A stretch of DNA of 22,273 bases, from assembly GCA_002345205.1 (NCBI GenBank), contig DDVI01000032.1:1-22273 (forward strand), written 5' to 3'. A model generated the notes under the pieces. That model was not told the origin of the DNA and made no database searches. It saw nothing but the letters and a program-made list of their open reading frames with translations. Below are positions 1 to 6,725 of this stretch, piece after piece. Made by a program: the position numbers and the translations under genes. Source of the stretch: Bdellovibrionaceae bacterium UBA2316. Lineage in GTDB: Bacteria; Bdellovibrionota; Bdellovibrionia; Bdellovibrionales; Bdellovibrionaceae. Numbering within the stretch: position 1 is the stretch's first letter; each line of letters opens with the position of its first letter.

Positions 1-2
1 CT

Positions 3-170
3 GACGCACGTGACGGATCGAATCCGCAACCTAAGGCTGCTGATATCGATTCGTCTGCTGATATTTTGGAGTTTCGTCGCCGCTCTCGTTTAGCGGCAGA
101 TGGTTCGAATCAGAATCTGTCGATCTCCGGTTCGCTTATAGGAAGAATTGGTAGGGGCGCAGGGACTTGA
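3..170 (+). CDS. Possible C-terminal end of an unknown protein (partial)
   Basis: Reading frame 3 is open from the left edge to a TGA at 168-170, giving about 55 residues with no start in the window. The codons mostly begin with a purine (GAC, GCA, GAT, ATC, GCT), as expected of real coding sequence, and the residues are mixed and polar with a basic RRRSR patch. I do not recognise a family. The last 22 bases run into the 3' end of the antiparallel tRNA gene, which is unusual and counts against the final residues being conserved. A chance open frame of this length is quite possible, so this stays tentative. Confidence 0.35.
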   Translation, partial: DARDGSNPQPKAADIDSSADILEFRRRSRLAADGSNQNLSISGSLIGRIGRGAGT

Positions 171-225
171 ACCCCGGATCCATCGGTTATGAGCCGATTG
201 CTTTAACCAACTAAGCTACACCCCC
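149..225 (-). tRNA. tRNA with anticodon CAT (elongator Met or Ile2)
   Basis: The reverse strand folds as a full 77-base cloverleaf. The acceptor stem is GGGGGTG against CGCCCCT (two G-U pairs), the D stem GCTT/AAGC, the anticodon stem ATCGG/CCGAT around loop CTCATAA, and the T stem CGGGG/CCCTG around TTCAAGT. The discriminator is A and CCA is encoded (149-151). Anticodon CAT means Met or lysidine-modified Ile. The initiator signature (three G-C pairs next to the anticodon loop plus a 1-72 mismatch) is not met, because the third pair is C-G and 1-72 is a G-U wobble, so initiator tRNA is unlikely. The gene lies 63 bases downstream of rpoD on the same strand and may be cotranscribed with it. Confidence 0.93.
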
Positions 226-239
226 GCCTTGGGACACTA

Positions 240-264
240 GAACCTACCAGTTGGCGATAGGTTC
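240..264 (-). terminator. Hairpin between rpoD and the tRNA gene
   Basis: GAACCTA and TAGGTTC form a 7-bp stem around an 11-base loop just after the rpoD stop codon. No T run follows on the minus strand, so it is at best a weak terminator or a processing/stability hairpin at the rpoD mRNA end. This leaves room for readthrough into the tRNA. Confidence 0.35.
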
Positions 265-288
265 CATTAAAATCTAAAATATTGGGAA

Positions 289-2118
289 TTATCCGTCAAC
301 GAAAGCTTTAAGCTTGTTAGACCGGCTTGGGTGACGAAGCTTACGCAGAGCTTTCGCCTCGATCTGACGAATACGTTCACGAGTTACGTTAAAATCCTGA
401 CCCACTTCTTCCAAAGTATGATCTGATTCCTCACCGATACCGAAACGCATACGAAGAACTTTCTCTTCACGCGCAGTCAAAGTCGACAATACACGACGAG
501 TTTGTTCTGCTAAGTTCAAGTTCACGATCGCTTCGGCAGGATTAATCACCTTTTTGTCTTCGATAAAATCGCCCAAGTGCGAATCTTCTTCTTCACCCAC
601 TGGTGTTTCTAAGCTGATTGGCTCTTTGGCAATTTTAAGAACTTTACGTACTTTATCCACAGGCATATCCATTTTTTCTGCAATTTCCTCTGGAAGTGGC
701 TCACGTCCTAATTCTTGAATTAGGTAACGAGATGTACGAACAAGTTTATTAATAGTCTCAATCATATGAACTGGGATACGGATTGTACGAGCCTGATCCG
801 CGATGGCGCGCGTGATCGCCTGACGAATCCACCACGTCGCATATGTCGAGAATTTGTAACCACGACGGTATTCAAACTTATCAACGGCTTTCATCAAACC
901 GATGTTACCTTCCTGGATCAGATCCAAGAATTGTAAACCACGATTCGTGTATTTTTTGGCGATAGAAACCACCAAACGTAAATTCGCTTCTACGAGTTCA
1001 GATTTCGCCGCATCGGCCTCACGCTCACCTTTCCAGATAGCTGTGTAGGTTTCTTGGATCCAACGGAAATTCATTTCTGTTTCTGAATCTAAACGATTTA
1101 AACGAGCATCGGCTTCTTGAGCTTGAACAACGTAAGATCTGAAACGGTGATAGCTAAGACCTGTGTCTTTAGTCATCTTCGTTAATTCTTTTTCGTTGCC
1201 TTCGATAACTTTCAAACGCTCAACAAGCTGGATAACATCTTTAGAGAATGTACGCTCAACACCGTCTTTGATACGTTTACGTAGCGTAGACACACGGTTA
1301 ACTAAATTTTTAAATTTAATAACAATTCGATTGATTGTCTTACGATTGAAATTGATCGACTCAAAGTTCTGCATCAATTTTTCATTAAGCACACGTAATT
1401 CCGCCATAGTAGCGTTACGTTTATCATTCGGAGTATTTTCTTGTCTTAAAACTTCAAAGAATGCGCGAGTATCGTTTTGGTAAACGGTAACTGTACCAAT
1501 CAATTCATGAATTTTATCGATGTACTCTTTTTCATCGTATTGAGTATCTTCGTCTTCCAAACCACGGAATATCGATTTAACTTTGATACGGCCTTCATCA
1601 AGACGTTTACCTAAGTTGATAATTTCCCAAGTTCCTAATGGCGACATCAAGATCGCGCGAACAATTTCACGTTCACCTTTCTCGATACGACGAGCGATTT
1701 CAACTTCACCCTCACGAGTTAATAATGAAACGCTTCCCATTTTACGTAGGTATAAACGAACCGGGTCATTACCTTTAACGTCTTCAGTTTCTGCTTTTTC
1801 TTCGGCATCTTCGTCTTCATCTTCTTCTTTGTCGATGTCTGAAAGGAATGGCGAATCGCCTTCTTCCTTAGCCGCCATTTCAGAATGATCCGTGATCACA
1901 ACGCCTTGGGCTTCTAGTGCGTGCATGAATTGATCGATAACCACCGGCAATAAAATTTCCGGAGGAAGGATCTCATTGATTTCTTCGATCGTAAGAGCTT
2001 TTTTCTCTTTTGCAATTTTCAAGAATCGCTGAATTTCTTCTTTGATGATTACTTCTTGCTCGGCTTGAGAAAGGAATTTTACTGGCTCTTTCGACTTGCT
2101 GGGTATGTTTGACTTCAC
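289..2118 (-). CDS. rpoD: RNA polymerase primary sigma factor RpoD (sigma-70)
   Basis: Housekeeping sigma factor that directs RNA polymerase to -35/-10 promoters. The order is complete: region 1.1-like N-terminus, an acidic stretch (EEDEDEDAEE), region 1.2 (DPVRLYLRKMGSV), a non-conserved insert, then region 2 with SELVEANLRLVVSIAKKY and FSTYATWWIRQAITRAI, region 3, and region 4 ending in the helix-turn-helix VTRERIRQIEAKALRKLRHP. The frame is open back to a TTG at 2148 (619 residues), but that codon has no ribosome site. The GTG at 2118 has AGGGG five bases upstream and gives about 609 residues, normal for the family, so I chose it. It is the last gene of the rpsU-yqeY-dnaG-rpoD operon, 67 bases after dnaG. 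Confidence 0.97.
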   Translation of the reverse strand: MKSNIPSKSKEPVKFLSQAEQEVIIKEEIQRFLKIAKEKKALTIEEINEILPPEILLPVVIDQFMHALEAQGVVITDHSEMAAKEEGDSPFLSDIDKEEDEDEDAEEKAETEDVKGNDPVRLYLRKMGSVSLLTREGEVEIARRIEKGEREIVRAILMSPLGTWEIINLGKRLDEGRIKVKSIFRGLEDEDTQYDEKEYIDKIHELIGTVTVYQNDTRAFFEVLRQENTPNDKRNATMAELRVLNEKLMQNFESINFNRKTINRIVIKFKNLVNRVSTLRKRIKDGVERTFSKDVIQLVERLKVIEGNEKELTKMTKDTGLSYHRFRSYVVQAQEADARLNRLDSETEMNFRWIQETYTAIWKGEREADAAKSELVEANLRLVVSIAKKYTNRGLQFLDLIQEGNIGLMKAVDKFEYRRGYKFSTYATWWIRQAITRAIADQARTIRIPVHMIETINKLVRTSRYLIQELGREPLPEEIAEKMDMPVDKVRKVLKIAKEPISLETPVGEEEDSHLGDFIEDKKVINPAEAIVNLNLAEQTRRVLSTLTAREEKVLRMRFGIGEESDHTLEEVGQDFNVTRERIRQIEAKALRKLRHPSRSNKLKAFVDG

Positions 2119-2123
2119 TCGTT

Positions 2124-2128
2124 CCCCT
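2124..2128 (-). promoter_or_regulatory. Ribosome binding site that sets the rpoD start
   Basis: On the minus strand AGGGG lies five bases before the GTG at 2118. The alternative upstream TTG (2148) has no purine-rich site in front of it. This is the reason for the shorter RpoD start. Confidence 0.65.
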
Positions 2129-2135
2129 GTTCTTA

Positions 2136-2155
2136 ACCTTGCTTGCAATCAAGGT
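2136..2155 (-). other. Small hairpin in the dnaG-rpoD spacer
   Basis: ACCTTG and CAAGGT form a 6-bp inverted repeat with an 8-base loop, about 20 bases before the rpoD GTG. In E. coli the dnaG-rpoD junction holds an RNA processing site; whether this hairpin plays a comparable part here is inference. It could be chance. Confidence 0.3.
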
Positions 2156-2185
2156 CATTTTTTTTAAAAACTTAGCTTCTCAGCT

Positions 2186-4123
2186 TTACTTACTGTCCTT
2201 AAGATCTTTTAACGATTTTTGTATCGCCATCATCTCTTCAATTTTTTCAGGTGTAGCGTTCACCTTTAGTTCATGCGAAATTGTTTTCAATCGCGCTTTC
2301 AAAAAATCTTCTTTGATTCTTTGAATATTATCTTTAAAAAATTTAGTTTCTATTTCTAAATTTTTTTGATCATCAATGCTGCTAGATCCAGTGCTTTCTG
2401 ATTCGTCGATGTTTCCATCATTCGCATCCACCGATTCCCACCCTGCTTCACTCTTTTCGTTCAGTTTTACATGACCCTTCCAAACTTCTTGAGGGGTCTT
2501 GAAAAATAAAACGTTCGGATCATCAATTTGAGTTATTAACAGACTAGTCAACCTATCAAACTTTTCAGGGTTTTGTCTATAGACTTGATCGATGTGATTG
2601 AAAAGATTTTTCATAGGGATATTAACAATATACTGACTCAAACCCTGCTCCAAAAAGTAGTCTAAATTGGCACGAGATTTGATAACTAACGACAATAAAT
2701 ATTTCTCAGCTTTCGATGCCGACTTCACTGGAAAGTTAACTTGGTCATTCAAAACTTTTGGCACCGAATTTGACGTTACAGGCGCCACCGTATTCATTTG
2801 CTTTATAGGAGCCTGAGTAGTCGAGGCTGGAGCCTTAGCCAAGACCGTATCGCGCAGCCAGTTTTTATCAACTCCCATCATGGGTGCGAGCTGTTCGACG
2901 TACAATTTTCGATATTGTGGGTCAGGAATCACATCCAAAACCTTCTTTAGCCTGTTCGCTATTTTAATTTTTTCGCTCGGCTCACCGCCGAAACCAACTA
3001 ACCACTCTGTAAAAATTAGATTCATCAAGTCAGGAGATCGGTCAATTAACTGGTTTAATTCTTCAACACCGCGACTTTTAACGAAGTCATCGGGATCCAT
3101 GTTATCCGGCAGGATCAAACCTCGCGGGTATAAGTCTTGCTCTAGCAATAGCGATAAACTGCGCTCGGCCGCTTCTTTCCCGGCCCTATCGCCGTCAAAT
3201 AGTACCACTACGTTTCGTGTTAGGCGCTTAATCACCCGCCCATGATCTGACGTCAGTGCTGTTCCCATGGTCGCAACAACATTGCGAATACCACTTTGGA
3301 ACAGGGAAATCAGGTCCATGTAACCCTCGACGATAATAATTTGATCCTGCGAACGAATGTAACGTGCCGTTTGCTCTAAACCGTAAAATATTTTCCCTTT
3401 TTGAAAAACTTGGGTCTCGGGCGAGTTCAAATACTTTGGCTCACCCTGCGCCAGTATACGTCCACCGAACGCTAAAACATCCCCCATCGAATTTGTAATA
3501 GGGAAAATTAATCGCTCACGGAAAATGTCATAAAATCCCGATTCCCGTGTTTTACGTTTTACCAGTCGGGCTTCTTCCGCCAAATCTAACGAATGACCCG
3601 ATGATTTCAGATAATTGGCTAGAGCTTCCCATTCCGGCAACGACCAACCCAAACGAAACATTTTAATGATATCGTCGCTTAAACCGCGCTTGTTCAGATA
3701 CTGACGAACCATACTGTCCTTACCAGAACTGTCCAAATTTTTATTAAAAAAGTTCAACGCCGTTTTATTTAATTTCAAAATTTCTTTTTTGCGAAGAGCA
3801 TTTTTATCATCAAAATCTTGAGTCTCTTTAGGAAGGGCAATGCCTGCGCGATCGGCTAGATATTCCATCGATTGCGGGAACGACATACCTTGATATTGAT
3901 TTAAAAATGTAAAAATATTTCCGCTCTTCTGACAACCAAAGCAGTGGTACACTTGCTTGGCTTCCGAAACAGAAAAACTGGGGGTTTTTTCTTTATGGTC
4001 TGGAAAGGGACAACGACCCATAAGGCCCGATCCCGATTGTTTTAATTGAGTGTACTGGGAAATGATATCGACAAGATTATTAGCGTCCTGAACTTGATCA
4101 ATAAATTCCTGAGAAAACTTCAT
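2186..4123 (-). CDS. dnaG: DNA primase DnaG
   Basis: Makes the RNA primers for chromosome replication and works with the replicative helicase DnaB. The 645 residues show the usual three parts. The N-terminal CHC2 zinc finger has C38, H43, C61 and C64; the first half reads CPFPDHKEKTPSFSV, a C-x4-H spacing instead of the common C-x2-H. The RNA polymerase core follows, with the TOPRIM motifs IIIVEGYMD (E266) and VVVLFDGDRAG (D310, D312) and then NMDPDDF. The C-terminal helicase-binding region (about 430-645) includes a low-complexity acidic/serine linker near 562-588. The ATG at 4123 is preceded by AAGG. It sits between yqeY and rpoD in the conserved operon. Nothing looks broken. Confidence 0.97.
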   Translation of the reverse strand: MKFSQEFIDQVQDANNLVDIISQYTQLKQSGSGLMGRCPFPDHKEKTPSFSVSEAKQVYHCFGCQKSGNIFTFLNQYQGMSFPQSMEYLADRAGIALPKETQDFDDKNALRKKEILKLNKTALNFFNKNLDSSGKDSMVRQYLNKRGLSDDIIKMFRLGWSLPEWEALANYLKSSGHSLDLAEEARLVKRKTRESGFYDIFRERLIFPITNSMGDVLAFGGRILAQGEPKYLNSPETQVFQKGKIFYGLEQTARYIRSQDQIIIVEGYMDLISLFQSGIRNVVATMGTALTSDHGRVIKRLTRNVVVLFDGDRAGKEAAERSLSLLLEQDLYPRGLILPDNMDPDDFVKSRGVEELNQLIDRSPDLMNLIFTEWLVGFGGEPSEKIKIANRLKKVLDVIPDPQYRKLYVEQLAPMMGVDKNWLRDTVLAKAPASTTQAPIKQMNTVAPVTSNSVPKVLNDQVNFPVKSASKAEKYLLSLVIKSRANLDYFLEQGLSQYIVNIPMKNLFNHIDQVYRQNPEKFDRLTSLLITQIDDPNVLFFKTPQEVWKGHVKLNEKSEAGWESVDANDGNIDESESTGSSSIDDQKNLEIETKFFKDNIQRIKEDFLKARLKTISHELKVNATPEKIEEMMAIQKSLKDLKDSK

Positions 4124-4175
4124 CCGTCGCCTTAAGTTTAATACTAACTAGAGTAAGGCAGGTGCCTTTATAGAA

Positions 4176-4209
4176 AAACAAAAGCTATCTATACTGATAG
4201 CTTTTGTTT
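4176..4209 (-). terminator. Strong hairpin terminator/attenuator after yqeY
   Basis: A perfect 14-bp stem (AAACAAAAGCTATC against GATAGCTTTTGTTT) with a 6-base loop overlaps the yqeY stop codon (4189-4191). On the minus strand it ends in TTTTTC. It lies 52 bases before dnaG, so it should reduce transcription from the rpsU side into dnaG-rpoD, much as the known terminator between rpsU and dnaG does in E. coli. Confidence 0.7.
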
Positions 4210-4638
4210 AATGATCTCACTGACTGTCTTGTTATCCGCAGCCCCACCGGTTTTCGCCATAACTTCTTTCATGACAAGGCCCATTTCTTTTACAGATTTA
4301 GCACCCGTTTTTGCGATGACTTCAGTTACAATCGCAGTGATCTGCTCTGGCGTCATTTGCGCTGGCAAATAGGCTTCTAGAATTTTTAATTCTTGCGCTT
4401 CCTTATCGACTAGATCTTGGCGTGATGCTGCCTTGAACTGTTCGATAGATTCTTTTCTTTGTTTAACTAGTTTTTTGATTACACCAAGCACATCGTCCGC
4501 AGTGATTGCATTTGGACGAACTTCAACTTCTTTGTACTTGATTGCCGATTGCAGAAAACGGATGGCTTCAAGCTTTACAGAGTCTTTTGCTCTCATCGCG
4601 TCTTTCATGTCGGCCATTAATTTTTCACGGATTTCCAT
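4189..4638 (-). CDS. yqeY: GatB/YqeY-domain protein
   Basis: A 149-residue single-domain YqeY protein, the family related to the tail domain of the GatB subunit of tRNA-dependent amidotransferase. Typical features are MEIREKLMADMKDAMRAKD at the start, RFLQSAIKYKEVE, and the C-terminal GAKSVKEMGLVMKEVMAKTGG. The domain is thought to bind tRNA, but the cellular role of free YqeY is not settled. The start at 4638 has AGAGG five bases upstream. It stands between rpsU and dnaG, an arrangement found in many bacteria, and is flanked by a terminator-like hairpin on each side. Confidence 0.93.
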   Translation of the reverse strand: MEIREKLMADMKDAMRAKDSVKLEAIRFLQSAIKYKEVEVRPNAITADDVLGVIKKLVKQRKESIEQFKAASRQDLVDKEAQELKILEAYLPAQMTPEQITAIVTEVIAKTGAKSVKEMGLVMKEVMAKTGGAADNKTVSEIIKQKLSV

Positions 4639-4682
4639 AAGAACCTCTGGGATATAACGTTTTGTCAGGATATTAAAATAGA

Positions 4683-4710
4683 AACAGCCAAGTTTTTCAA
4701 CTTAGCTGTT
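4683..4710 (-). terminator. GNRA-capped hairpin between rpsU and yqeY
   Basis: In the minus-strand RNA, AACAGCUAAGUU pairs with AACUUGGCUGUU (12 pairs including one U-G) around a GAAA tetraloop, followed by UCUAUUUUAAUA. The wobble exists only in this orientation; on the plus strand the same position is a C-A mismatch, so the hairpin is built for the rpsU transcript. It would end or attenuate rpsU mRNA and protect its 3' end. Confidence 0.7.
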
Positions 4711-4735
4711 CCAATTTGATCTTAGCCGTTAAAGA

Positions 4736-4930
4736 CTAGTCTCTCATTTTAGCTTTTTTAAGAGCTCTTTTACGAGCAGCTAAAGACTTCTTTTTCAAAC
4801 GTACGCTTGGTTTTTCGAAATGTTCGCGTTTTTTTACTTCTGAAAGGATGCCTGCTTTTTCACAAGACTTTTTGAATTTTCTGAAAGCAGATTCGAAGTT
4901 TTCTCCGTCTCTAAGTTTAACAAATGGCAT
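4736..4930 (-). CDS. rpsU: Small ribosomal subunit protein bS21
   Basis: A 64-residue ribosomal protein of the 30S platform, near the anti-Shine-Dalgarno end of 16S rRNA. The sequence MPFVKLRDGENFESAFRKFK and the very basic C-terminal tail (KKKSLAARKRALKKAKMRD) are characteristic. The ATG at 4930 follows a purine-rich leader with GGAAGGA and GGTGA. It is the first gene of the macromolecular-synthesis operon, divergent from tadA, and a promoter candidate lies at 4974-5002. Confidence 0.96.
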   Translation of the reverse strand: MPFVKLRDGENFESAFRKFKKSCEKAGILSEVKKREHFEKPSVRLKKKSLAARKRALKKAKMRD

Positions 4931-4973
4931 TGAATATCACCGTCCTTCCAATATGCGTGTAAGTAATCCGTGA

Positions 4974-5002
4974 GGAATAGCAAAAGCCTTTTCCTTTAGC
5001 AA
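4974..5002 (-). promoter_or_regulatory. Candidate promoter of rpsU operon
   Basis: On the minus strand TTGCTA (5002-4997), 17 bases, then TATTCC (4979-4974) preceded by an extended -10 TGC. The match to consensus is moderate. It would start transcription about 37 bases before the rpsU ATG and sits back-to-back with the tadA promoter. Confidence 0.4.
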
Positions 5003-5007
5003 ACACT

Positions 5008-5035
5008 TTGACTTATCTATATTTAATGCTATGCA
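5008..5035 (+). promoter_or_regulatory. Promoter of tadA
   Basis: TTGACT (5008-5013), a 16-base spacer and TATGCA (5030-5035) with an extended -10 TG at 5027-5028. The ribosome site AGGAG follows at 5044-5048, five bases before the ATG. Confidence 0.6.
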
Positions 5036-5053
5036 CTATTTGCAGGAGCACCT

Positions 5054-5584
5054 ATGACCAAAACCCCTAAACTGCGGGTCAGAAAACCCAAAGACCCGTC
5101 TTACTGGATGGGATTAGCCTTAAAAGAGGCTCATAAAGCCAAAATTAGAGGGGAAGTGCCGGTCGGGGCCGTTATTGTTAAGGACGGCAAAGTGATTAGC
5201 CGTGGCTTTAATCTTCGCGAATCCAAGAACAACCCAATCCTTCATGCCGAACTGATCGCAATTCAAAAGGCAGCTTTAAAGCTTAAAAGCTGGCGCCTTA
5301 TAGACTGCGATCTGTATGTTACGCTCGAACCCTGCCTCATGTGCTCGGGGGCTATTATTCAATCACGGCTTCGCCACATATATATAGGAACAGAAGACCT
5401 TAAGGCAGGCGCCTGTTGTAGCCTGTATCAAGTTTTTGATGATAAACGATTGAATCACCAGCCCAAATGGGAAACTGGCTTATTAAAAGAGGAAAGTGCT
5501 CAATTACTAAAAATGTTTTTCAAGGAATTACGAAAACGGAATAAGGACAAGCAAAAACTAAAAAGGGCCTTGCCGGCCCTTTAA
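5054..5584 (+). CDS. tadA: tRNA-specific adenosine deaminase TadA
   Basis: Deaminates adenosine 34 to inosine in tRNA-Arg(ACG), a zinc enzyme of the CDA fold. The zinc site and proton shuttle are present: H64-A-E66 in ILHAELIAIQKAA and P93-C94-x2-C97 in LEPCLMCSGAI. VPVGAVIV and the downstream GTEDLKAGACCSLYQVF also match TadA. At 176 residues it is slightly longer than many homologues because of basic tails at both ends (KTPKLRVRKPKD and ELRKRNKDKQKLKRALPAL). The start has a clear AGGAG site. The last codons lie within a hairpin that acts as terminator for the opposing gene. Confidence 0.95.
   Translation: MTKTPKLRVRKPKDPSYWMGLALKEAHKAKIRGEVPVGAVIVKDGKVISRGFNLRESKNNPILHAELIAIQKAALKLKSWRLIDCDLYVTLEPCLMCSGAIIQSRLRHIYIGTEDLKAGACCSLYQVFDDKRLNHQPKWETGLLKEESAQLLKMFFKELRKRNKDKQKLKRALPAL
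5562..5582. terminator. Bidirectional terminator shared by tadA and the response regulator
   Basis: AAAGGGCC and GGCCCTTT form an 8-bp stem with a 5-base loop, entirely inside the final codons of tadA. On the minus strand it is followed by TTAGTTTTTG, a reasonable T tract for ending the response regulator mRNA. On the plus strand the tail is weaker. Confidence 0.65.
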
Positions 5585-5586
5585 GT

Positions 5587-6267
5587 TTAACTCTCTTGAA
5601 CATCCAGTCTGTAACCCAAACTAGGTACGGCAGAGATCTTACCTTTAAAGGTCTCAATCTTACGTTTTAAATAGTTGATTTGGCTATCCACGTTCCTTGA
5701 AGTCACTTCCGTGTCACCCCAAATTTCTTCAAGGAATTTTTCACGGGACACTAAATTGTTTTTAGCGCCGACTAGAAGTTTTAAAATATCGAATTGTTTT
5801 GGAGTCAATTGAACTTCCGCACCGTCTAAATACACTCGGCGAGACAACAAGTTCATTTTCAAATTTGAAGCCGCTAATTCACTTACAGCTTCATTTTCAC
5901 GATCCACTAAACGCTTAATACGCAAAAGTAATTCTTTAACATGGAACGGTTTAGAAACGAAATCATCAGCACCCATTTCAAATGCGCGAATTTTTTCATC
6001 CACAGTCGCGGCACCTGAAACGAAAATAACTGGAATATATTTCGTATCTTCTTTTGCGCGAATCTGAGCACACACATCAACACCTAATAGACCAGGCATT
6101 TTGTAATCTAGAATCACTAAATTTGGTTTGAAGGTTTCTAGAAGCTCGAAAGTTTTTGAACTATCTTGAGTGGCAAGGCACTCATAGCTCTCTTCTAAAA
6201 TTTCACTCAAAAGCGCACAGCTTTCTTCGTAATCATCTACTATCAATACTTTTTTCTTTAAAGTCAT
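5587..6267 (-). CDS. OmpR/PhoB-type response regulator (orphan)
   Basis: A 226-residue two-component regulator. The receiver domain (about 5-122) has the acidic pair D11-D12, phosphoacceptor D54 in LVILDYKMPG, S84 and K106 (SKPF), so it looks able to be phosphorylated. The C-terminal winged helix (about 135-224) contains LTPKQFDILKLL, the recognition helix NVDSQINYLKRKI and the wing SLGYRLD. No histidine kinase lies next to it, so its partner is elsewhere. The ATG at 6267 has a modest AGG upstream. It is a single gene between tadA (convergent) and yciH (78 bases upstream, same strand). The target genes cannot be told from the sequence. Confidence 0.93.
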   Translation of the reverse strand: MTLKKKVLIVDDYEESCALLSEILEESYECLATQDSSKTFELLETFKPNLVILDYKMPGLLGVDVCAQIRAKEDTKYIPVIFVSGAATVDEKIRAFEMGADDFVSKPFHVKELLLRIKRLVDRENEAVSELAASNLKMNLLSRRVYLDGAEVQLTPKQFDILKLLVGAKNNLVSREKFLEEIWGDTEVTSRNVDSQINYLKRKIETFKGKISAVPSLGYRLDVQES

Positions 6268-6345
6268 TTGGTTTACCTAAGGTTGTCTTTTTGTTTAAAT
6301 ACAAAAGCTTTACTTTTACAAGATATAAATTTTGGGTATTTTACA

Positions 6346-6708
6346 TTAAAAGCCCTTAAACTTTATCATCTTTTGCGTCAAAATTTTTTTAACCATGTCT
6401 AATTTATCACCTTGTATCTCTATAACTGACTGATCTGTAGTCAGCCTGTGAGTCCCGCCAGTCGCGCATTTGGCCTTAATTTCCCTGCAAAGATCCTTCA
6501 AATAAGTCTCGTTTCTGGGTAATTTCTCTATAACCGTAACAGTTTTGCCGCCTCGGCCGTTCTTTTCTAGGCGCAGTACCGCAGTGAACTGCTTGGAATC
6601 CACTAGTTCTTGCTTCCTACATTTACATTCTGTTAAGTTTCTTTTACACTCAGGACAATTCACCTTATCTTTGGGATCTGTTGAGTACACGGTTCTGACG
6701 TTGGACAT
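6346..6708 (-). CDS. yciH: YciH/SUI1-family translation factor with N-terminal cysteine cluster
   Basis: A 120-residue protein of the eIF1/SUI1 fold. The signature is NGRGGKTVTVIEKLP followed by LKDLCREIKAKCATGGTH and VIEIQGDKLDMVKKIL. The N-terminus VYSTDP resembles E. coli YciH, and between the two is C18-x2-C21-x6-C28-x-C30, a likely small zinc-binding knuckle that E. coli YciH lacks. Bacterial YciH has been linked to start-codon fidelity and stress translation; its exact role is unsettled. It begins 17 bases after the spoVR stop codon and so is probably the last gene of the prkA operon. Its own ribosome site is weak, which fits translational coupling. Confidence 0.88.
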   Translation of the reverse strand: MSNVRTVYSTDPKDKVNCPECKRNLTECKCRKQELVDSKQFTAVLRLEKNGRGGKTVTVIEKLPRNETYLKDLCREIKAKCATGGTHRLTTDQSVIEIQGDKLDMVKKILTQKMIKFKGF

Positions 6709-6725
6709 AGACTTAAGAGCCTAAA

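Noticed and set aside
3..148. Possible second tRNA-like arm (GGATTCGATCC) left of the tRNA gene
   Set aside because: The T-arm-like sequence has no matching acceptor, anticodon or D stems within tRNA distance.
1163..1888. Plus-strand open frames opposite rpoD
   Set aside because: They are shadows of the rpoD codons: low-complexity Ser-rich or hydrophobic translations, no ribosome sites and no family resemblance.
1973..2158. Minus-strand 61-residue frame starting at ATG 2158 overlapping the rpoD start
   Set aside because: It lies in another frame across the RpoD N-terminus, has no ribosome site, and its translation (Arg/Ser-rich) looks like out-of-frame coding sequence.
2880..3245. 121-residue plus-strand frame opposite dnaG
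   Set aside because: It overlaps the conserved primase core fully on the other strand and has no start signal.
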